Of a DNA stretch of 64,000 nt, positions 1 through 9,694 are shown in pieces. Origin of the DNA: Pseudomonadota bacterium (GTDB lineage: Bacteria; Pseudomonadota; Gammaproteobacteria; Burkholderiales; Ferrovaceae); assembly GCA_021805445.1 (NCBI GenBank), contig JAJZFH010000049.1, positions 102,961 through 166,960 of the forward strand, written 5' to 3'. The notes under the pieces were generated by a model, which saw nothing but the letters and a program-made list of their open reading frames with translations, searched no databases and was not told where the DNA came from. Numbering within the stretch: position 1 is the first letter of the stretch; the number at the start of each line of letters is the position of its first letter. A program made the translations under genes and the position numbers.

Positions 1-290
1 TTTCCCGTGAAAGGACCCCGCACGACCACATCGTATTCAAAACGAAGGTCGGGAGCCTGTGCAAGGCTCATGGAACCCTGGTCCGCCGAAGCAGGGATTG
101 TCCCCAATTTTGGTTCATCGCGAACGGCGACTTCGGATACCTCATCCAGCAAAGGATCGTGGACCGAGGTCGGAATCAAGTCCCGGGCCAGCCGCTGCTG
201 ACGTTGTTCCTGCCAGCGACTCCACAATACCACCCCCACTACCAAAGCCAAAGCCGATACCCCAGCCACTATCCGCAATTCACTCATCAT
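1..290 (-). CDS. zipA: Cell division protein ZipA, N-terminal part (cut by window start)
   Basis: Reading from 290 toward 1 gives a protein starting MMSELRIVAG, with a single hydrophobic segment (about residues 6-22, ending VLWSRW) followed by a charged QEQRQQR stretch and an acidic, proline-containing linker. This is the layout of ZipA, the inner-membrane anchor that tethers FtsZ at the division site. It begins 7 bases after the smc stop, and smc-zipA is a common betaproteobacterial order. A GAGGAAGG ribosome site precedes two adjacent ATG codons (290 and 287); 287 has the better spacing. The C-terminal FtsZ-binding domain lies outside the window, so the call rests on topology and context. 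Confidence 0.8.
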   Translation of the reverse strand, partial: MMSELRIVAGVSALALVVGVVLWSRWQEQRQQRLARDLIPTSVHDPLLDEVSEVAVRDEPKLGTIPASADQGSMSLAQAPDLRFEYDVVVRGPFTG

Positions 291-297
291 GCCTTCC

Positions 298-3200
298 TCA
301 AAGGATCACTTGTTCTGTCAAACGCAGGGCTTCTTCCACATCCACCGCCACCATACGCGATACCCCGGATTCTGCCATAGTAATGCCAATCAGCTGTTGT
401 GCCATTTCCATTGCCACCTTGTTGTGGGTGATAAAGAGAAACTGGGTATGCTCGGACATCCTCTGCACCATGCGCGAAAACCGCTCGGTATTCGTATCAT
501 CCAGAGGCGCGTCCACTTCGTCCAGCAGGCAGAAGGGTGCCGGATTGAGTTGAAACAGCGCAAAGATCAGCGCCATGGCCGTCAAAGCCTTTTCTCCGCC
601 GGACAAAAGGTACAGACTGGAATTTTTTTTGCCTGGGGGCTGAGCCATGAGTTGCACTCCAGCTTCCAGGATATCCTCCCCCAACCACTGAAGAGAAGCC
701 GCCCCTCCTTCGAAAAGTTCTTGAAACAAAAGGGCGAACTGCGCATTCACCTGATCTACCGTCGCCCCGAGTTGGGTTCGTATTTCCCGGTCGATGGTAT
801 TCAAAGCCCGTTCCAGGGTCTGTACCGCTCCTTCCAGATCGGCCAACTGTTCTGCCAGCCATGCGTGGCGCTGTTGCAATGCGTCCAACTCTTCCAGAGC
901 AGCCAAATTGACTGCACCCAGAGCATTCATCGCCTCCTCCAACTGAGTCATGAGCAGATCCTGTCCCTCGTTATGCCCCGTCAATGACCACCAGCGTTCG
1001 AGACTCTCGAGAACTCCGGGGTCCTCTTCCGCCAGGGAGGCCCAGGCCTGCTCCCCGCGCAAGCGCGCCTCCTGGATTTTGAGGCGGAGATTTTCCAGTG
1101 CCTGGCGCACGGGTTCCTGAACCTGCACACTCCGCAGAAGACGCTCCTCGTGCTGGCGCAATCCTCCTTCCAGCGTTTCCATTTCACTCTGCTGCTGCTC
1201 CAATTGGGCAGCACAGGTCTTCTGCGCCTGCAGCGCCTGTTTCAGATTCGCTGCGGCCGTCTCCTCGTCCAGCGCCTGTAATTCCGTTTGCAGGCGTTCC
1301 AGATCGGCACGGTAACCCGCCATACGTTGCTGCCGTTCGTTCTGCGCCGCGCTGAGGTGACCCAATTTCTCCGTAGCGCCACGCTGGGTAAAACGGGCTT
1401 CCTGACACGCCGATTCCAGAATTTGCCCTTCCTTCTGGCACTGCGCCCAGGATGCTTCTTCCCGAACGCATTGGGCGCGTGCCGCTTCCGTGGCCGCCCG
1501 GGCATTCTCCCGCGCCACACCGAGCCCCCCGAGGCGGACCATGCTCTCCGACCTGCCCTGGGTTTCCAGCGTTTCAGCCTGGACCAGGGCTTCCGCCTCC
1601 TTTTCCAGGCGCAGCCATTCCTGTCGAATCCGTTCCTGTTCGGCACGCACCTGCGTCAAAGCCAAGGCTTCCTGATGCTGTTGCTTGCGCAGTTGGTGAA
1701 GTCGCCTTTCCACGTCCAACACAAGGGCCGCCCCCCTCTCCTTTCCTTCCTCCCGAATCTCCAGGCACCGACGGGCTTCTTCCTCCGCCTTCCGGCATAC
1801 CGGCAATTCTGCCGATAACCTTCGGATTTCACGCGCACGGGCCAGGGTTCCCAGATGCCCCTCCTCCATCCCCCACAAGGTGAGGGAATGGGCATCCCGC
1901 TGATGACCCTCCGGCGTAACCAGACACAGACCCGGCCCCCATTCTCCCGCCCAGGTAAGCATGCGTTCCAGGTCGGCACACCCATACCACCCTTGCAACC
2001 AGTGGTTCACAATGCCGCGAATGGTCGGATCTTCACTGTGTACCTGACGAGACAACGGACTCAAACCCGGCAATATCCTTTCAGCAGACCCCGTGGGGGA
2101 AACCTCATGATAAAAAGCGCAGGCTTGCCGTGGCCGGGCAACCAACTCGGTCCAGGTCGGCAGATGATCGCGGCGCAACGCCTTCAGGCGCACGCCCAGG
2201 AGGAACTCCACCACCTTCTCCCAACGCGGTTCCACCTGACAATGTTGCCAAAGGCGCCCTACGCTCGTATCTTCTGGAACGAAAGTGCCCCGCTCGCTCT
2301 CCTCCTCCTGGCTCTGCAAGCCCTGCAGGGTATTTTCCACGACTCGACGCCGAGCCGTACACTCAGCCAGATATTCCCGCTGGCTCTCCACCTGCGCGCG
2401 ACACCAGGACAAACGGTGGCGTGCGGACACTTCGGAGGCTTCCAGAATACTTGAGGAGACGGCACGGCTACGCGCAAGGATTTCTCCCTCAGAGACCCCT
2501 TTCGAGTCAGGCAGGCACAGACCCGACCGTTCCGCTTCCAGACGTTGACGACGCACCAGAATGTGTTCCAGGGCACGGCCCCTGGCTTCCTGTTCCGCAT
2601 CTTGCTGATTCCACTGGCGCTCTATTCCTTGTTCGGTCTGTCTTGCCTGTTCCAGTTTCTGGCGCGACCGCGTCAAACCCCGGCGGAGTTGCTCGCATGC
2701 GGCTTGCCCAGTCCGGCTCTGTTCCTGGCGAATCAGGACCGTCTGGTGCAGGGCTTCCTGCTGTTCCTCCATGCAGTTCAATGCATGCTGGTCTTTTTCC
2801 CACTGTTGGCGCTCGGTATCCCACTGTGCGTGCAAGCGCTGACTGTCCCGCTCCATCCTTTGGCGTTCCTGACGCTGTCCGTGCACACTCGACTCGGCCT
2901 TGAGCAGGGCATGATTCGCCTGATAGAGGGCACCTTGGGCCTGACGTACCATTTCCTGCCGAGCGCGCCAGTGCAGACGTGTCGCTTCAGTCAGAGATTC
3001 ATGGCCCTCCTGGGTCAGCCGCATCTGTTTCAGTTCTTCGATCAGTCGAGCGCATTCCAGTTCTCCTCGACCCTGCTCTGCCCGTGCAATTTTCCATCGG
3101 CCATAGTACCAACGCGCTTCGGCTTCCCGGTGCCGAGCACGCAATGCTTTCCAGTGCCCGGCCCGTTCTGCCTGTTTTTTCACCTTTTCGATCTGGTGGG

Positions 3201-3804
3201 TCAACTCCTGCACCGTGTCCCGAATCCGTTCCAGATTGGGACGGGTCTCGGTCAGATGCTGCAAGGTTTCACGACGCCGCTCACGATACCGGGAAATACC
3301 CGCAACTTCTTCCAAAAAGACCCGAATCTCCTCGGGTCGCGCCTCGATGATACGCGTGATCATGCCCTGTTCGATGATGGCATAGGCCCGGGGTCCCAAC
3401 CCCGTCCCCAGAAAAATATCCTGGACATCACGCCGCCGCACCGTGGTCTCGTTGAGGGTGTAACGCGACACCCCGTTGCGGGTCATCACCCGTTTGACGC
3501 AAATCTCTGCATAGGAAGACCAAAGGCCTGGAGCCCGTCCTGCGGAATTGTCAAAAACCAGTTCCACGCTGGCCCGCCCTTGGGGTTTGCGCTGGGCGCT
3601 TCCCCCAAAAATGACATCCTGCAGAGATTCTCCGCGCAACTGTCGCGCCTGGGATTCCCCCAGTACCCAGCGCACAGCATCGATCACGTTGGACTTGCCG
3701 CACCCGTTGGGTCCCACGATACCCACCCGTCGCCCGGGGATGGGGATATGAACCGCATCGGCAAAGGATTTGAAGCCCGCCAGTTTAATGTGTTTGAGAT
3801 GCAC
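298..3804 (-). CDS. smc: Chromosome partition protein Smc
   Basis: This 1168-residue ATPase is the core of the bacterial condensin that compacts and segregates chromosomes together with ScpA and ScpB (both at 9131-10521). The Walker A motif GPNGCGKS is at residues 31-38. Two long Gln/Glu/Arg-rich coiled coils flank a central hinge. The ABC signature LSGGEK is at 1067-1072, followed by the Walker B LLDEVDAPLDD. The frame is open upstream to 3918, but family members start just before the KHIKLAGFKSF motif, so the GTG at 3804 was chosen; its ribosome site is weak. It is transcribed away from queF. Confidence 0.97.
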   Translation of the reverse strand: MHLKHIKLAGFKSFADAVHIPIPGRRVGIVGPNGCGKSNVIDAVRWVLGESQARQLRGESLQDVIFGGSAQRKPQGRASVELVFDNSAGRAPGLWSSYAEICVKRVMTRNGVSRYTLNETTVRRRDVQDIFLGTGLGPRAYAIIEQGMITRIIEARPEEIRVFLEEVAGISRYRERRRETLQHLTETRPNLERIRDTVQELTHQIEKVKKQAERAGHWKALRARHREAEARWYYGRWKIARAEQGRGELECARLIEELKQMRLTQEGHESLTEATRLHWRARQEMVRQAQGALYQANHALLKAESSVHGQRQERQRMERDSQRLHAQWDTERQQWEKDQHALNCMEEQQEALHQTVLIRQEQSRTGQAACEQLRRGLTRSRQKLEQARQTEQGIERQWNQQDAEQEARGRALEHILVRRQRLEAERSGLCLPDSKGVSEGEILARSRAVSSSILEASEVSARHRLSWCRAQVESQREYLAECTARRRVVENTLQGLQSQEEESERGTFVPEDTSVGRLWQHCQVEPRWEKVVEFLLGVRLKALRRDHLPTWTELVARPRQACAFYHEVSPTGSAERILPGLSPLSRQVHSEDPTIRGIVNHWLQGWYGCADLERMLTWAGEWGPGLCLVTPEGHQRDAHSLTLWGMEEGHLGTLARAREIRRLSAELPVCRKAEEEARRCLEIREEGKERGAALVLDVERRLHQLRKQQHQEALALTQVRAEQERIRQEWLRLEKEAEALVQAETLETQGRSESMVRLGGLGVARENARAATEAARAQCVREEASWAQCQKEGQILESACQEARFTQRGATEKLGHLSAAQNERQQRMAGYRADLERLQTELQALDEETAAANLKQALQAQKTCAAQLEQQQSEMETLEGGLRQHEERLLRSVQVQEPVRQALENLRLKIQEARLRGEQAWASLAEEDPGVLESLERWWSLTGHNEGQDLLMTQLEEAMNALGAVNLAALEELDALQQRHAWLAEQLADLEGAVQTLERALNTIDREIRTQLGATVDQVNAQFALLFQELFEGGAASLQWLGEDILEAGVQLMAQPPGKKNSSLYLLSGGEKALTAMALIFALFQLNPAPFCLLDEVDAPLDDTNTERFSRMVQRMSEHTQFLFITHNKVAMEMAQQLIGITMAESGVSRMVAVDVEEALRLTEQVIL

Positions 3805-3830
3805 TAATGCGCTGCTGTCCACAAAGAAGT

Positions 3831-3848
3831 TAGAATGGGAAGATTCTA
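3831..3848. promoter_or_regulatory. Symmetric pair of -10-like elements between smc and queF
   Basis: The sequence TAGAAT, six bases, then ATTCTA gives a perfect inverted repeat, so a TAGAAT -10-like hexamer is present on each strand. The plus copy (3831-3836) could serve queF and the minus copy (3848-3843) smc, with overlapping transcript starts. No good -35 was found for either, so this is a tentative bidirectional promoter. Confidence 0.35.
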
Positions 3849-3872
3849 CTCTATCTGACAGGATCTCCCCCA

Positions 3873-4301
3873 ATGCCCGCTCACCCCAGTCGTACTCTGG
3901 AAACCTTCCCGAATCCAAGTCCGGAACGGGATTATCTGATTCATATGGAACTGCCTGAATTCACCTGTCTGTGTCCCAAGACAGGGCAGCCCGATTTTGC
4001 CTGGTTGAGTCTCGACTATGTCCCGGACCAGGCCAATGTCGAGTTGAAAAGCCTCAAACTGTATCTGTGGTCTTTCCGGAATGAGGGCGCCTTTCATGAG
4101 GCCGTGACACAACGCATTCTCGATGATCTGGTCGCGGCGACACAACCCCGCTTCCTGCGCCTCTTGAGTCGCTGGAACGTGCGCGGCGGCATCTTTACCC
4201 ATGTGCTGAGCGAACACCGCCAGGAAGGGTGGCAACCCCGTTGCTCTTTGCCGCCGGTACACTTTGCCGGAGCGACTCCCTGGGCCCCTCCTTTGGCATG
4301 A
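3873..4301 (+). CDS. queF: NADPH-dependent 7-cyano-7-deazaguanine reductase QueF (short, unimodular type)
   Basis: QueF reduces the nitrile of preQ0 to the aminomethyl group of preQ1 in queuosine synthesis. At 142 residues it is the short YkvM-like form. The active-site region [14 protein letters not shown] carries the catalytic cysteine, and [20 protein letters not shown] matches the QueF family motif with its substrate-binding Glu and His. It ends [15 protein letters not shown], close to the usual family terminus. An AGGATC ribosome site precedes the ATG. Its stop overlaps the dapC start as ATGA, so it is coupled to lysine/peptidoglycan genes and separated from queC/D/E at 52559-54930. Confidence 0.95.
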   Translation: MPAHPSRTLETFPNPSPERDYLIHMELPEFTCLCPKTGQPDFAWLSLDYVPDQANVELKSLKLYLWSFRNEGAFHEAVTQRILDDLVAATQPRFLRLLSRWNVRGGIFTHVLSEHRQEGWQPRCSLPPVHFAGATPWAPPLA

Positions 4302-5494
4302 ATCCCCGTCTTGACGCACTTCAGCCCTATCCTTTTGAACGCTGGCGAAGCCTGATCGGAGCGCAGTCTCCCTGCCCCGACCATACCCCCATCGCACTAT
4401 CCATCGGAGAACCCCGTCATCCTACCCCGCGTTTCATTCAGGACGCGCTCTGTGCGCATCTGAACGAACTGGCCCACTATCCACAGACCTTGGGAACCCG
4501 AGGTTTGCGCGAAGCCCTGGCGGGCTGGCTGGAATATCGTTTTCACCTCCCGCCTCTGGATCCGGAGACGGAAGTGCTGCCCACTTTGGGCAGTCGTGAA
4601 GCCCTGTTTTCCATTACCCAGACCCTGCTCGACCCGAGTGCCGGAGAAAGGGTGGTCTGTCCCAACCCTTTTTACCAGATCTACGAAGGGGCCACGCTGC
4701 TGGCCGGAGGACATCCCTACTTTGTCAACGCGGATCCTGCTCAAGCCTACCGCGTCGATTACAGTCGGGTTCCCGAATCCGTCTGGACCCATACCCGCAT
4801 GGTCTTTGTCTGCTCTCCCGGCAACCCGACCGGACGGGTCCTGAGCCTGGAGGAGTGGGCCCGGTTGTTCACCCTCTCTGACCGGTATGGGTTCACCCTG
4901 GTGAGTGACGAATGCTATTCGGAAATCTACCCTCTGGACGGTGCCCCTCCGCTGGGGGGATTGGAAGCCGCCCAGCATCTCGGCCGTTCGGGTTATCCGC
5001 GCCTCCTCGTCATGGGCAGCCTGTCCAAACGTTCCAATGTCCCCGGATTACGCTCGGCCTTCGTGGCAGGAGACCGAGATTTACTCAGGCGTTTCGCGCT
5101 CTACCGCACCTATCATGGCAGCGCCATGAACCCGGCGGTCCAGGCAGCCAGTGTCGCAGCCTGGCGGGACGAGACTCATGTTCAGGAAAACCGTCGGCTC
5201 TACCAGGCAAAGATGACCCAGTTCTATGACCGGGTCCACCCGCACCTCCCTTTGGTACGACCACACGCCAGTTTCTACTACTGGGTCCAGGTTCCCGGTT
5301 CCGATACGGATTTTGCCCGCGCCCTCTATCTGAAATTTAACGTGGCAGTCCTGCCCGGCAGTTATCTGGCACGGACTGCCCACGGCTTCAATCCCGGAAC
5401 CGGACAGGTGCGTATTGCCCTGGTGGGTTCCCTTGAAGAGACCGGGGAAGCCATCGGACGACTGCTCGACTTTCTTGCCCATTACCCCTCCTGA
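4298..5494 (+). CDS. dapC: Succinyldiaminopimelate transaminase DapC
   Basis: A class I/II PLP aminotransferase of 398 residues that converts N-succinyl-2-amino-6-ketopimelate to N-succinyl-LL-diaminopimelate in the succinylase lysine/DAP pathway. Visible fold-type I signatures include the [12 protein letters not shown] segment, SDECYSEIY, and the PLP lysine in [13 protein letters not shown]. The start [16 protein letters not shown] is typical of this family, and its ATG overlaps the queF stop (ATGA). dapD and dapE follow directly, which makes the DapC assignment firmer than a generic aminotransferase call. A longer frame open to 4229 is not supported. Confidence 0.94.
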   Translation: MNPRLDALQPYPFERWRSLIGAQSPCPDHTPIALSIGEPRHPTPRFIQDALCAHLNELAHYPQTLGTRGLREALAGWLEYRFHLPPLDPETEVLPTLGSREALFSITQTLLDPSAGERVVCPNPFYQIYEGATLLAGGHPYFVNADPAQAYRVDYSRVPESVWTHTRMVFVCSPGNPTGRVLSLEEWARLFTLSDRYGFTLVSDECYSEIYPLDGAPPLGGLEAAQHLGRSGYPRLLVMGSLSKRSNVPGLRSAFVAGDRDLLRRFALYRTYHGSAMNPAVQAASVAAWRDETHVQENRRLYQAKMTQFYDRVHPHLPLVRPHASFYYWVQVPGSDTDFARALYLKFNVAVLPGSYLARTAHGFNPGTGQVRIALVGSLEETGEAIGRLLDFLAHYPS

Positions 5495-5508
5495 GGAGAA
5501 TCCATCCC

Positions 5509-6333
5509 ATGTGGTCTGACGCACAAACCTTGATTGAACATGCCTTTGAACAACGGGAGCACTGGAGTCCCAGCGCCCCCCCCAGCGAACTGCACGAAAC
5601 CATTGAACGCGTCATCACGGCTCTGGATCAGGGGATTCTGCGGGTCGCCGAAAAAAAAGACGGCCAATGGATCACTCACCAATGGATCAAAAAAGCCGTG
5701 CTGCTGTCTTTCCGCCTGCAAGCCAACCGCCGCATGGATGGGGGATTCACTCAATACTGGGACAAGGTGGACAGCAAGTTTGCCCATTACGATGATGCGG
5801 CTTTCTCTCAGGGCGGCTTTCGAGTAGCCCCTCCCGCTCTGGCCCGGCGCGGCAGTTTCATCGCCCGCAATGTGGTACTTATGCCTTCTTATGTCAATAT
5901 CGGAGCCTACGTTGACGAATCTGCCATGGTCGATACCTGGGCGACCGTGGGGTCTTGCGCCCAAATCGGCAAACATGTCCACCTATCCGGCGGAGTCGGC
6001 ATCGGCGGCGTTCTGGAACCCGTCCAAGCCAATCCCACCATCATCGAAGATCATTGCTTCATCGGCGCCCGCTCGGAAATCGTGGAAGGCGTCATCGTGG
6101 GGGAAGGCTCGGTCATTTCCATGGGCGTCTATATCGGGCAGAGCACAAAAATCTACGATCGCGAGACAGGCATCGTCACTTATGGACAGGTTCCGGCCGG
6201 CTCCGTGGTGGTGTCTGGCAACCTTCCCTCGGCCGACGGTCGGTACAGTTTATACTGCGCCGTCATCGTCAAGAAAGTGGATGCCAAGACCCGTGCCAAA
6301 ACCAGTATCAATGAACTGTTGCGGGGCGCCTGA
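5509..6333 (+). CDS. dapD: Tetrahydrodipicolinate N-succinyltransferase DapD
   Basis: This 274-residue enzyme transfers succinyl from succinyl-CoA to tetrahydrodipicolinate, the step before DapC. An N-terminal helical part is followed by left-handed beta-helix hexapeptide repeats (from about [19 protein letters not shown] to [19 protein letters not shown]), the standard acyltransferase fold. The motif [21 protein letters not shown], given here only in part as [11 protein letters not shown], is highly conserved in DapD. A GAGGAGA ribosome site sits just before the ATG, overlapping the dapC stop region. The dapE start follows the stop codon with no gap, so translation is coupled. Confidence 0.98.
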   Translation: MWSDAQTLIEHAFEQREHWSPSAPPSELHETIERVITALDQGILRVAEKKDGQWITHQWIKKAVLLSFRLQANRRMDGGFTQYWDKVDSKFAHYDDAAFSQGGFRVAPPALARRGSFIARNVVLMPSYVNIGAYVDESAMVDTWATVGSCAQIGKHVHLSGGVGIGGVLEPVQANPTIIEDHCFIGARSEIVEGVIVGEGSVISMGVYIGQSTKIYDRETGIVTYGQVPAGSVVVSGNLPSADGRYSLYCAVIVKKVDAKTRAKTSINELLRGA

Positions 6334-7467
6334 ATGACCGACCCCACCCTGGAACTGACGGCGGAATTGATCCGCCATCCCTCGGTGACTCCCGAAGATG
6401 GCGGATGTCAGGAACTCATTGCCCTCCGCTTGGCCCCTCTGGGTTTCAAGGCTACCCCTCTGGATCGGGGGGAGGTCAGCAATCTGTGGTTGCGACGAGG
6501 AACCCAGTCTCCCCTGGTCGTTCTGGCAGGACATACGGATGTGGTTCCCCCCGGCCCGGAATCCGGCTGGCATTCTCTCCCCTTCCTGCCGACGATACGA
6601 GACGGATTTCTGTATGGGCGCGGCGCGGCAGACATGAAGGCTTCCCTGGCGGCCTTTGTGACAGCCATCGAAAGCGTTTTGACCACTCATCCAGACCTGC
6701 CGGGTTCCATCGCGCTGCTTCTCACTTCAGACGAAGAAGGCCCCGCGCTGGATGGCACCGTAAGGGTCGTGGAATGGCTCGAGGAAACGGGGCAAATTCC
6801 TGACTATTGTCTGGTGGGAGAACCCACTTCCGTAGACCAACTGGGCGATACGATCAAAAATGGACGCCGTGGCTCCCTGTCCGGCGTACTGACCGTGCGC
6901 GGCATACAAGGTCACGTGGCTTATCCCCATCTGGCACGCAATCCCATCCACCTGACCGCTCCTGCCCTGGCCGACCTGACCAACACGGTATGGGATCAAG
7001 CCAATGAAGATTTTCCTGCCACGACATTTCAAATCTCCAATCTGCAGAGCGGAACTGGTGCCGGAAATGTCATCCCCGGCGAATTGACGGCCTGGTTCAA
7101 CTTCCGTTTTTCGACGGCCAGTTCGGCAAACTCCCTGCAAGAGCGGACACGGCAAATCCTGCAACGGCACGGACTGGACTTCGACCTGCAATGGTCTCTG
7201 GGTGCTCAGCCCTTCCTGACCCCGCGCGGCACCCTGGTTACCGCACTCCAGGAAGCGGTACGGCACGTCACGGGATTAGACCCCACGCTGTCCACCAGTG
7301 GCGGCACCTCGGACGGTCGTTTTCTGGTCACACTGGGTTCCCAGGTGGTCGAGTTGGGGCCTTGCAACGGCACCATTCATCAGCGCAATGAATGCATCGC
7401 CAGCACCGACCCGGCCCGCCTGTCCGCCATTTACCAACGTTTACTCCTGAATCTGCTGACCCCATGA
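6334..7467 (+). CDS. dapE: Succinyl-diaminopimelate desuccinylase DapE
   Basis: A 377-residue M20-family metallohydrolase that releases LL-diaminopimelate and succinate. The zinc-binding motifs are visible: LAGHTDVVPPGP with its His and Asp, GRGAADMKASLAAF with the bridging Asp, and TSDEEGPALDGT with the catalytic Glu pair. The C-terminal motif CNGTIHQRNECI contains the last metal-binding His. The gene starts directly after the dapD stop and its own stop overlaps the prmB start by four bases (ATGA). Together with dapC and dapD it supplies meso-DAP precursor for MurE, encoded at 38885-40399. Confidence 0.98.
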   Translation: MTDPTLELTAELIRHPSVTPEDGGCQELIALRLAPLGFKATPLDRGEVSNLWLRRGTQSPLVVLAGHTDVVPPGPESGWHSLPFLPTIRDGFLYGRGAADMKASLAAFVTAIESVLTTHPDLPGSIALLLTSDEEGPALDGTVRVVEWLEETGQIPDYCLVGEPTSVDQLGDTIKNGRRGSLSGVLTVRGIQGHVAYPHLARNPIHLTAPALADLTNTVWDQANEDFPATTFQISNLQSGTGAGNVIPGELTAWFNFRFSTASSANSLQERTRQILQRHGLDFDLQWSLGAQPFLTPRGTLVTALQEAVRHVTGLDPTLSTSGGTSDGRFLVTLGSQVVELGPCNGTIHQRNECIASTDPARLSAIYQRLLLNLLTP

Positions 7468-8414
7468 CCCCCTTCCCCAATCCACAGGAAATTCTTCCCC
7501 TGAACACCGTGCGCGATCTATGGCGCTGGAGTATCACGATCCTGCAGCGCAGCGGTGTATTTTTTGGGCATGGTTATCCTACCCCTCAGGAAGAAGCACG
7601 ACACCTTCTCCTATTCAGTCTGTCCCTGCCCCGGGATCAGGATCCCACCCTTTGGCTCGATGCGCGTCTCCTGCCCCACGAACGGGAAGAATTTCTGGAG
7701 CTGCTCAAACGGCGCATCGTGGAACGCATCCCCGTGCCCTACCTGACTCGCGAAGCCTGGCTCGGCCCGCACCGATTTTACTGCGATGAACGGGTCCTCA
7801 TCCCCCGTTCTTTCATCGCGGAGGCACTGGAAGAGACCCTGGTTTTCCTGATCGAGGACTTTCATGCCCTGCAACGGGTCGCGGATGTCTGTACGGGCGG
7901 GGGCTCTCTGGCTATTTTGCTGGCACTCCACTGCCCCGAGGCCCGTGTGGATGCCGTCGACATTTCCCCGGACGCCCTGGCGGTGGCCCGTCTCAACTGC
8001 GCCGAATATGGGCTTTCAGAACAGATCCACCTGTTTGAAGGAGACCTGCTCGAACCGCTGGAAGAAGGAGTCTACGATTTGATCATTTCCAACCCGCCCT
8101 ACGTCGATCAGGCGGCCATGGAAAACCTTCCGGCCGAGTACCGTCGGGAACCCGTCACCGCTCTGGCCAGTGGCCTCGATGGACTGGACCATGTACGGCG
8201 AATCCTCGCAACGGCCCACCGCCATCTCTCCCCAGAGGGCTGGCTGGTGGTGGAAGTCGGCCATCAGGCCAATGAACTGGAAGCCGCTTTTCCGAACCTG
8301 CCTTTCATCTGGCTCGAACTTTCCGCAGGGGACCGGTTTGTCTTCGCCCTTCCATACGCGGCCTTGGAGTCTTGGGACTGCGCGGTCCCGGCACCGTTGT
8401 CTCTTCCCGAATGA
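7464..8414 (+). CDS. prmB: Ribosomal protein uL3 glutamine methyltransferase PrmB
   Basis: A 316-residue class I SAM methyltransferase of the HemK family. The SAM-binding loop is VADVCTGGGSLAI, and the catalytic NPPY motif for methylating glutamine side chains appears as SNPPYVDQAAM. The segment EYRREPVTALASGLDGLD is characteristic of PrmB rather than PrmC. The start ATG overlaps the dapE stop (ATGA). The last 110 bases overlap, tail to tail, the 3' end of the convergent pseudouridine synthase gene at 8305-9153, which is unusual for two conserved genes. Confidence 0.95.
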   Translation: MTPFPNPQEILPLNTVRDLWRWSITILQRSGVFFGHGYPTPQEEARHLLLFSLSLPRDQDPTLWLDARLLPHEREEFLELLKRRIVERIPVPYLTREAWLGPHRFYCDERVLIPRSFIAEALEETLVFLIEDFHALQRVADVCTGGGSLAILLALHCPEARVDAVDISPDALAVARLNCAEYGLSEQIHLFEGDLLEPLEEGVYDLIISNPPYVDQAAMENLPAEYRREPVTALASGLDGLDHVRRILATAHRHLSPEGWLVVEVGHQANELEAAFPNLPFIWLELSAGDRFVFALPYAALESWDCAVPAPLSLPE

Positions 8415-9153
8415 CCGGGTTCATCCCCGCCCAGTCCAGAACCCGTTGAACGGTGCGCGCATCCAACTCTTCGAAATGGCCTCGCTTGAGCCGGGGGGGT
8501 AATCCAATGAGGCCGAAACGAACGCGCATCAAACGCCCCACCATACATCCCAATGCGGCAAACATACGCCGTACTTCACGATTTCTTCCTTCCTTCAACA
8601 CCACCTGATACCAGTGATTGGTCCCTTCTCCTCCCTGATCCCGAATGGCTTCAAAACGGGCCGGACCATCTTCCAGCAAGATTTCTTGACAGGACTGCTG
8701 CATTTGCAGGTCGGTCAGTTCACCCACGACACGCACGGCATATTCCCGTTCGATTTCAAAACTGGGGTGGGTCAGGCGATGCGCCAAAGCGCCACTGGTG
8801 GTAAAAATCAGAAGTCCGCTGGTGTTATAGTCCAGTCGTCCCACGCTGACCCATTTCTCCCCTTTGAGTTTGGGTAGGGTGGCAAACACCGTGGTTCTCC
8901 CATCGGGATCGTCACGACTGACGATTTCCCCCTCAGGCTTGTGATAGAGCAGGATTCGGACCTGTGCTTCGCCGAATTTGAGACGTACCGGCCGTCCCTG
9001 TACGGTCACCCGGTCCCCGGGTTCCACTTGCGCCCCAACCTGGGCCACCGCCCCATTCACCCGAACTTCCCCGGCTTCGATCAGAACTTCCATTTCCCGC
9101 CGAGAACCGACTCCGGACTGGGCCAAGACCTTATGTAAGCGCTGGGATTCCAT
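8305..9153 (-). CDS. rluB: 23S rRNA pseudouridine synthase RluB-type (RsuA family)
   Basis: A 282-residue RsuA/RluB/RluE-family pseudouridine synthase. An S4 RNA-binding domain (RLHKVLAQSGVGSRREME onward) is followed by the catalytic domain with the active-site Asp in VGRLDYNTSGLLIFT. The C-terminal NREVRRMFAALG motif is also typical. The final 35-40 residues form a basic, Pro/Arg-rich tail that overlaps prmB on the other strand. The ATG at 9153 has an AGAAGGA ribosome site at good spacing; in-frame ATGs lie at 9159, 9177 and 9213. It overlaps the end of scpB, the usual partner. RluB is preferred by context over RluE/RluF. Confidence 0.93.
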   Translation of the reverse strand: MESQRLHKVLAQSGVGSRREMEVLIEAGEVRVNGAVAQVGAQVEPGDRVTVQGRPVRLKFGEAQVRILLYHKPEGEIVSRDDPDGRTTVFATLPKLKGEKWVSVGRLDYNTSGLLIFTTSGALAHRLTHPSFEIEREYAVRVVGELTDLQMQQSCQEILLEDGPARFEAIRDQGGEGTNHWYQVVLKEGRNREVRRMFAALGCMVGRLMRVRFGLIGLPPRLKRGHFEELDARTVQRVLDWAGMNPVIREETTVPGPRSPKTPRPRMEGRRQTGPLRKVRAR

Positions 9154-9694
9154 CTTCATTTCCTTCTGTGAGTCCATCCAGTGCAGGCAAATCGCACAAA
9201 GTGTGCAGTCCAAGGTGATCCAGGAAACTCCGGGTCGTACCGAACAGCGTGGGTCTCCCCGGAGTTTCCCGTTGACCCACGGCCTCGATCCATCCGCGTT
9301 CTTCCAGGGTTTTGAGGATCGGAGAGGAAACCGTCACGCCACGAATCTCTTCGATATCTCCCCGCGTGACAGGCTGGCGCCAGGCAATGATGGCGAGGGT
9401 TTCCATGACCGCCCGGGAATAGCGAGGGCCCGGCTCACGCTCGAGACGGTCCAGCCAGGCCTGCACCCAGGGGGCACTCTGAAAACGCCAACCGCTGGCC
9501 ACCTGAACCAGAGATACCCCACGTTCTTTCCACTGCGCCTGAAGATCCATCAGTGCCTGGTGAATCCTGGACGCAGGAAGTTCAGGGTCGAACAGTCGAC
9601 GCAACTGGCTGACACTCAAAGGTTGGGAACTGCACAACAGCGCCGCCTCGAGCACGAGAATGCACCGACCGACCGCATCCTCCTCGCCGTTCAT
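9131..9694 (-). CDS. scpB: Segregation and condensation protein ScpB
   Basis: ScpB (187 residues) is a winged-helix kleisin-interacting (KITE) subunit of the Smc-ScpA-ScpB condensin. The protein contains the conserved ETLAIIAWRQPVTRGDIEEI motif and the GRPTLFGTT segment near the C-terminus seen across the family. It overlaps scpA by four bases upstream and the rluB start downstream, the classic scpA-scpB-rluB arrangement. The partner Smc is encoded about 5 kb away on the same strand. Confidence 0.97.
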   Translation of the reverse strand: MNGEEDAVGRCILVLEAALLCSSQPLSVSQLRRLFDPELPASRIHQALMDLQAQWKERGVSLVQVASGWRFQSAPWVQAWLDRLEREPGPRYSRAVMETLAIIAWRQPVTRGDIEEIRGVTVSSPILKTLEERGWIEAVGQRETPGRPTLFGTTRSFLDHLGLHTLCDLPALDGLTEGNEDGIPALT

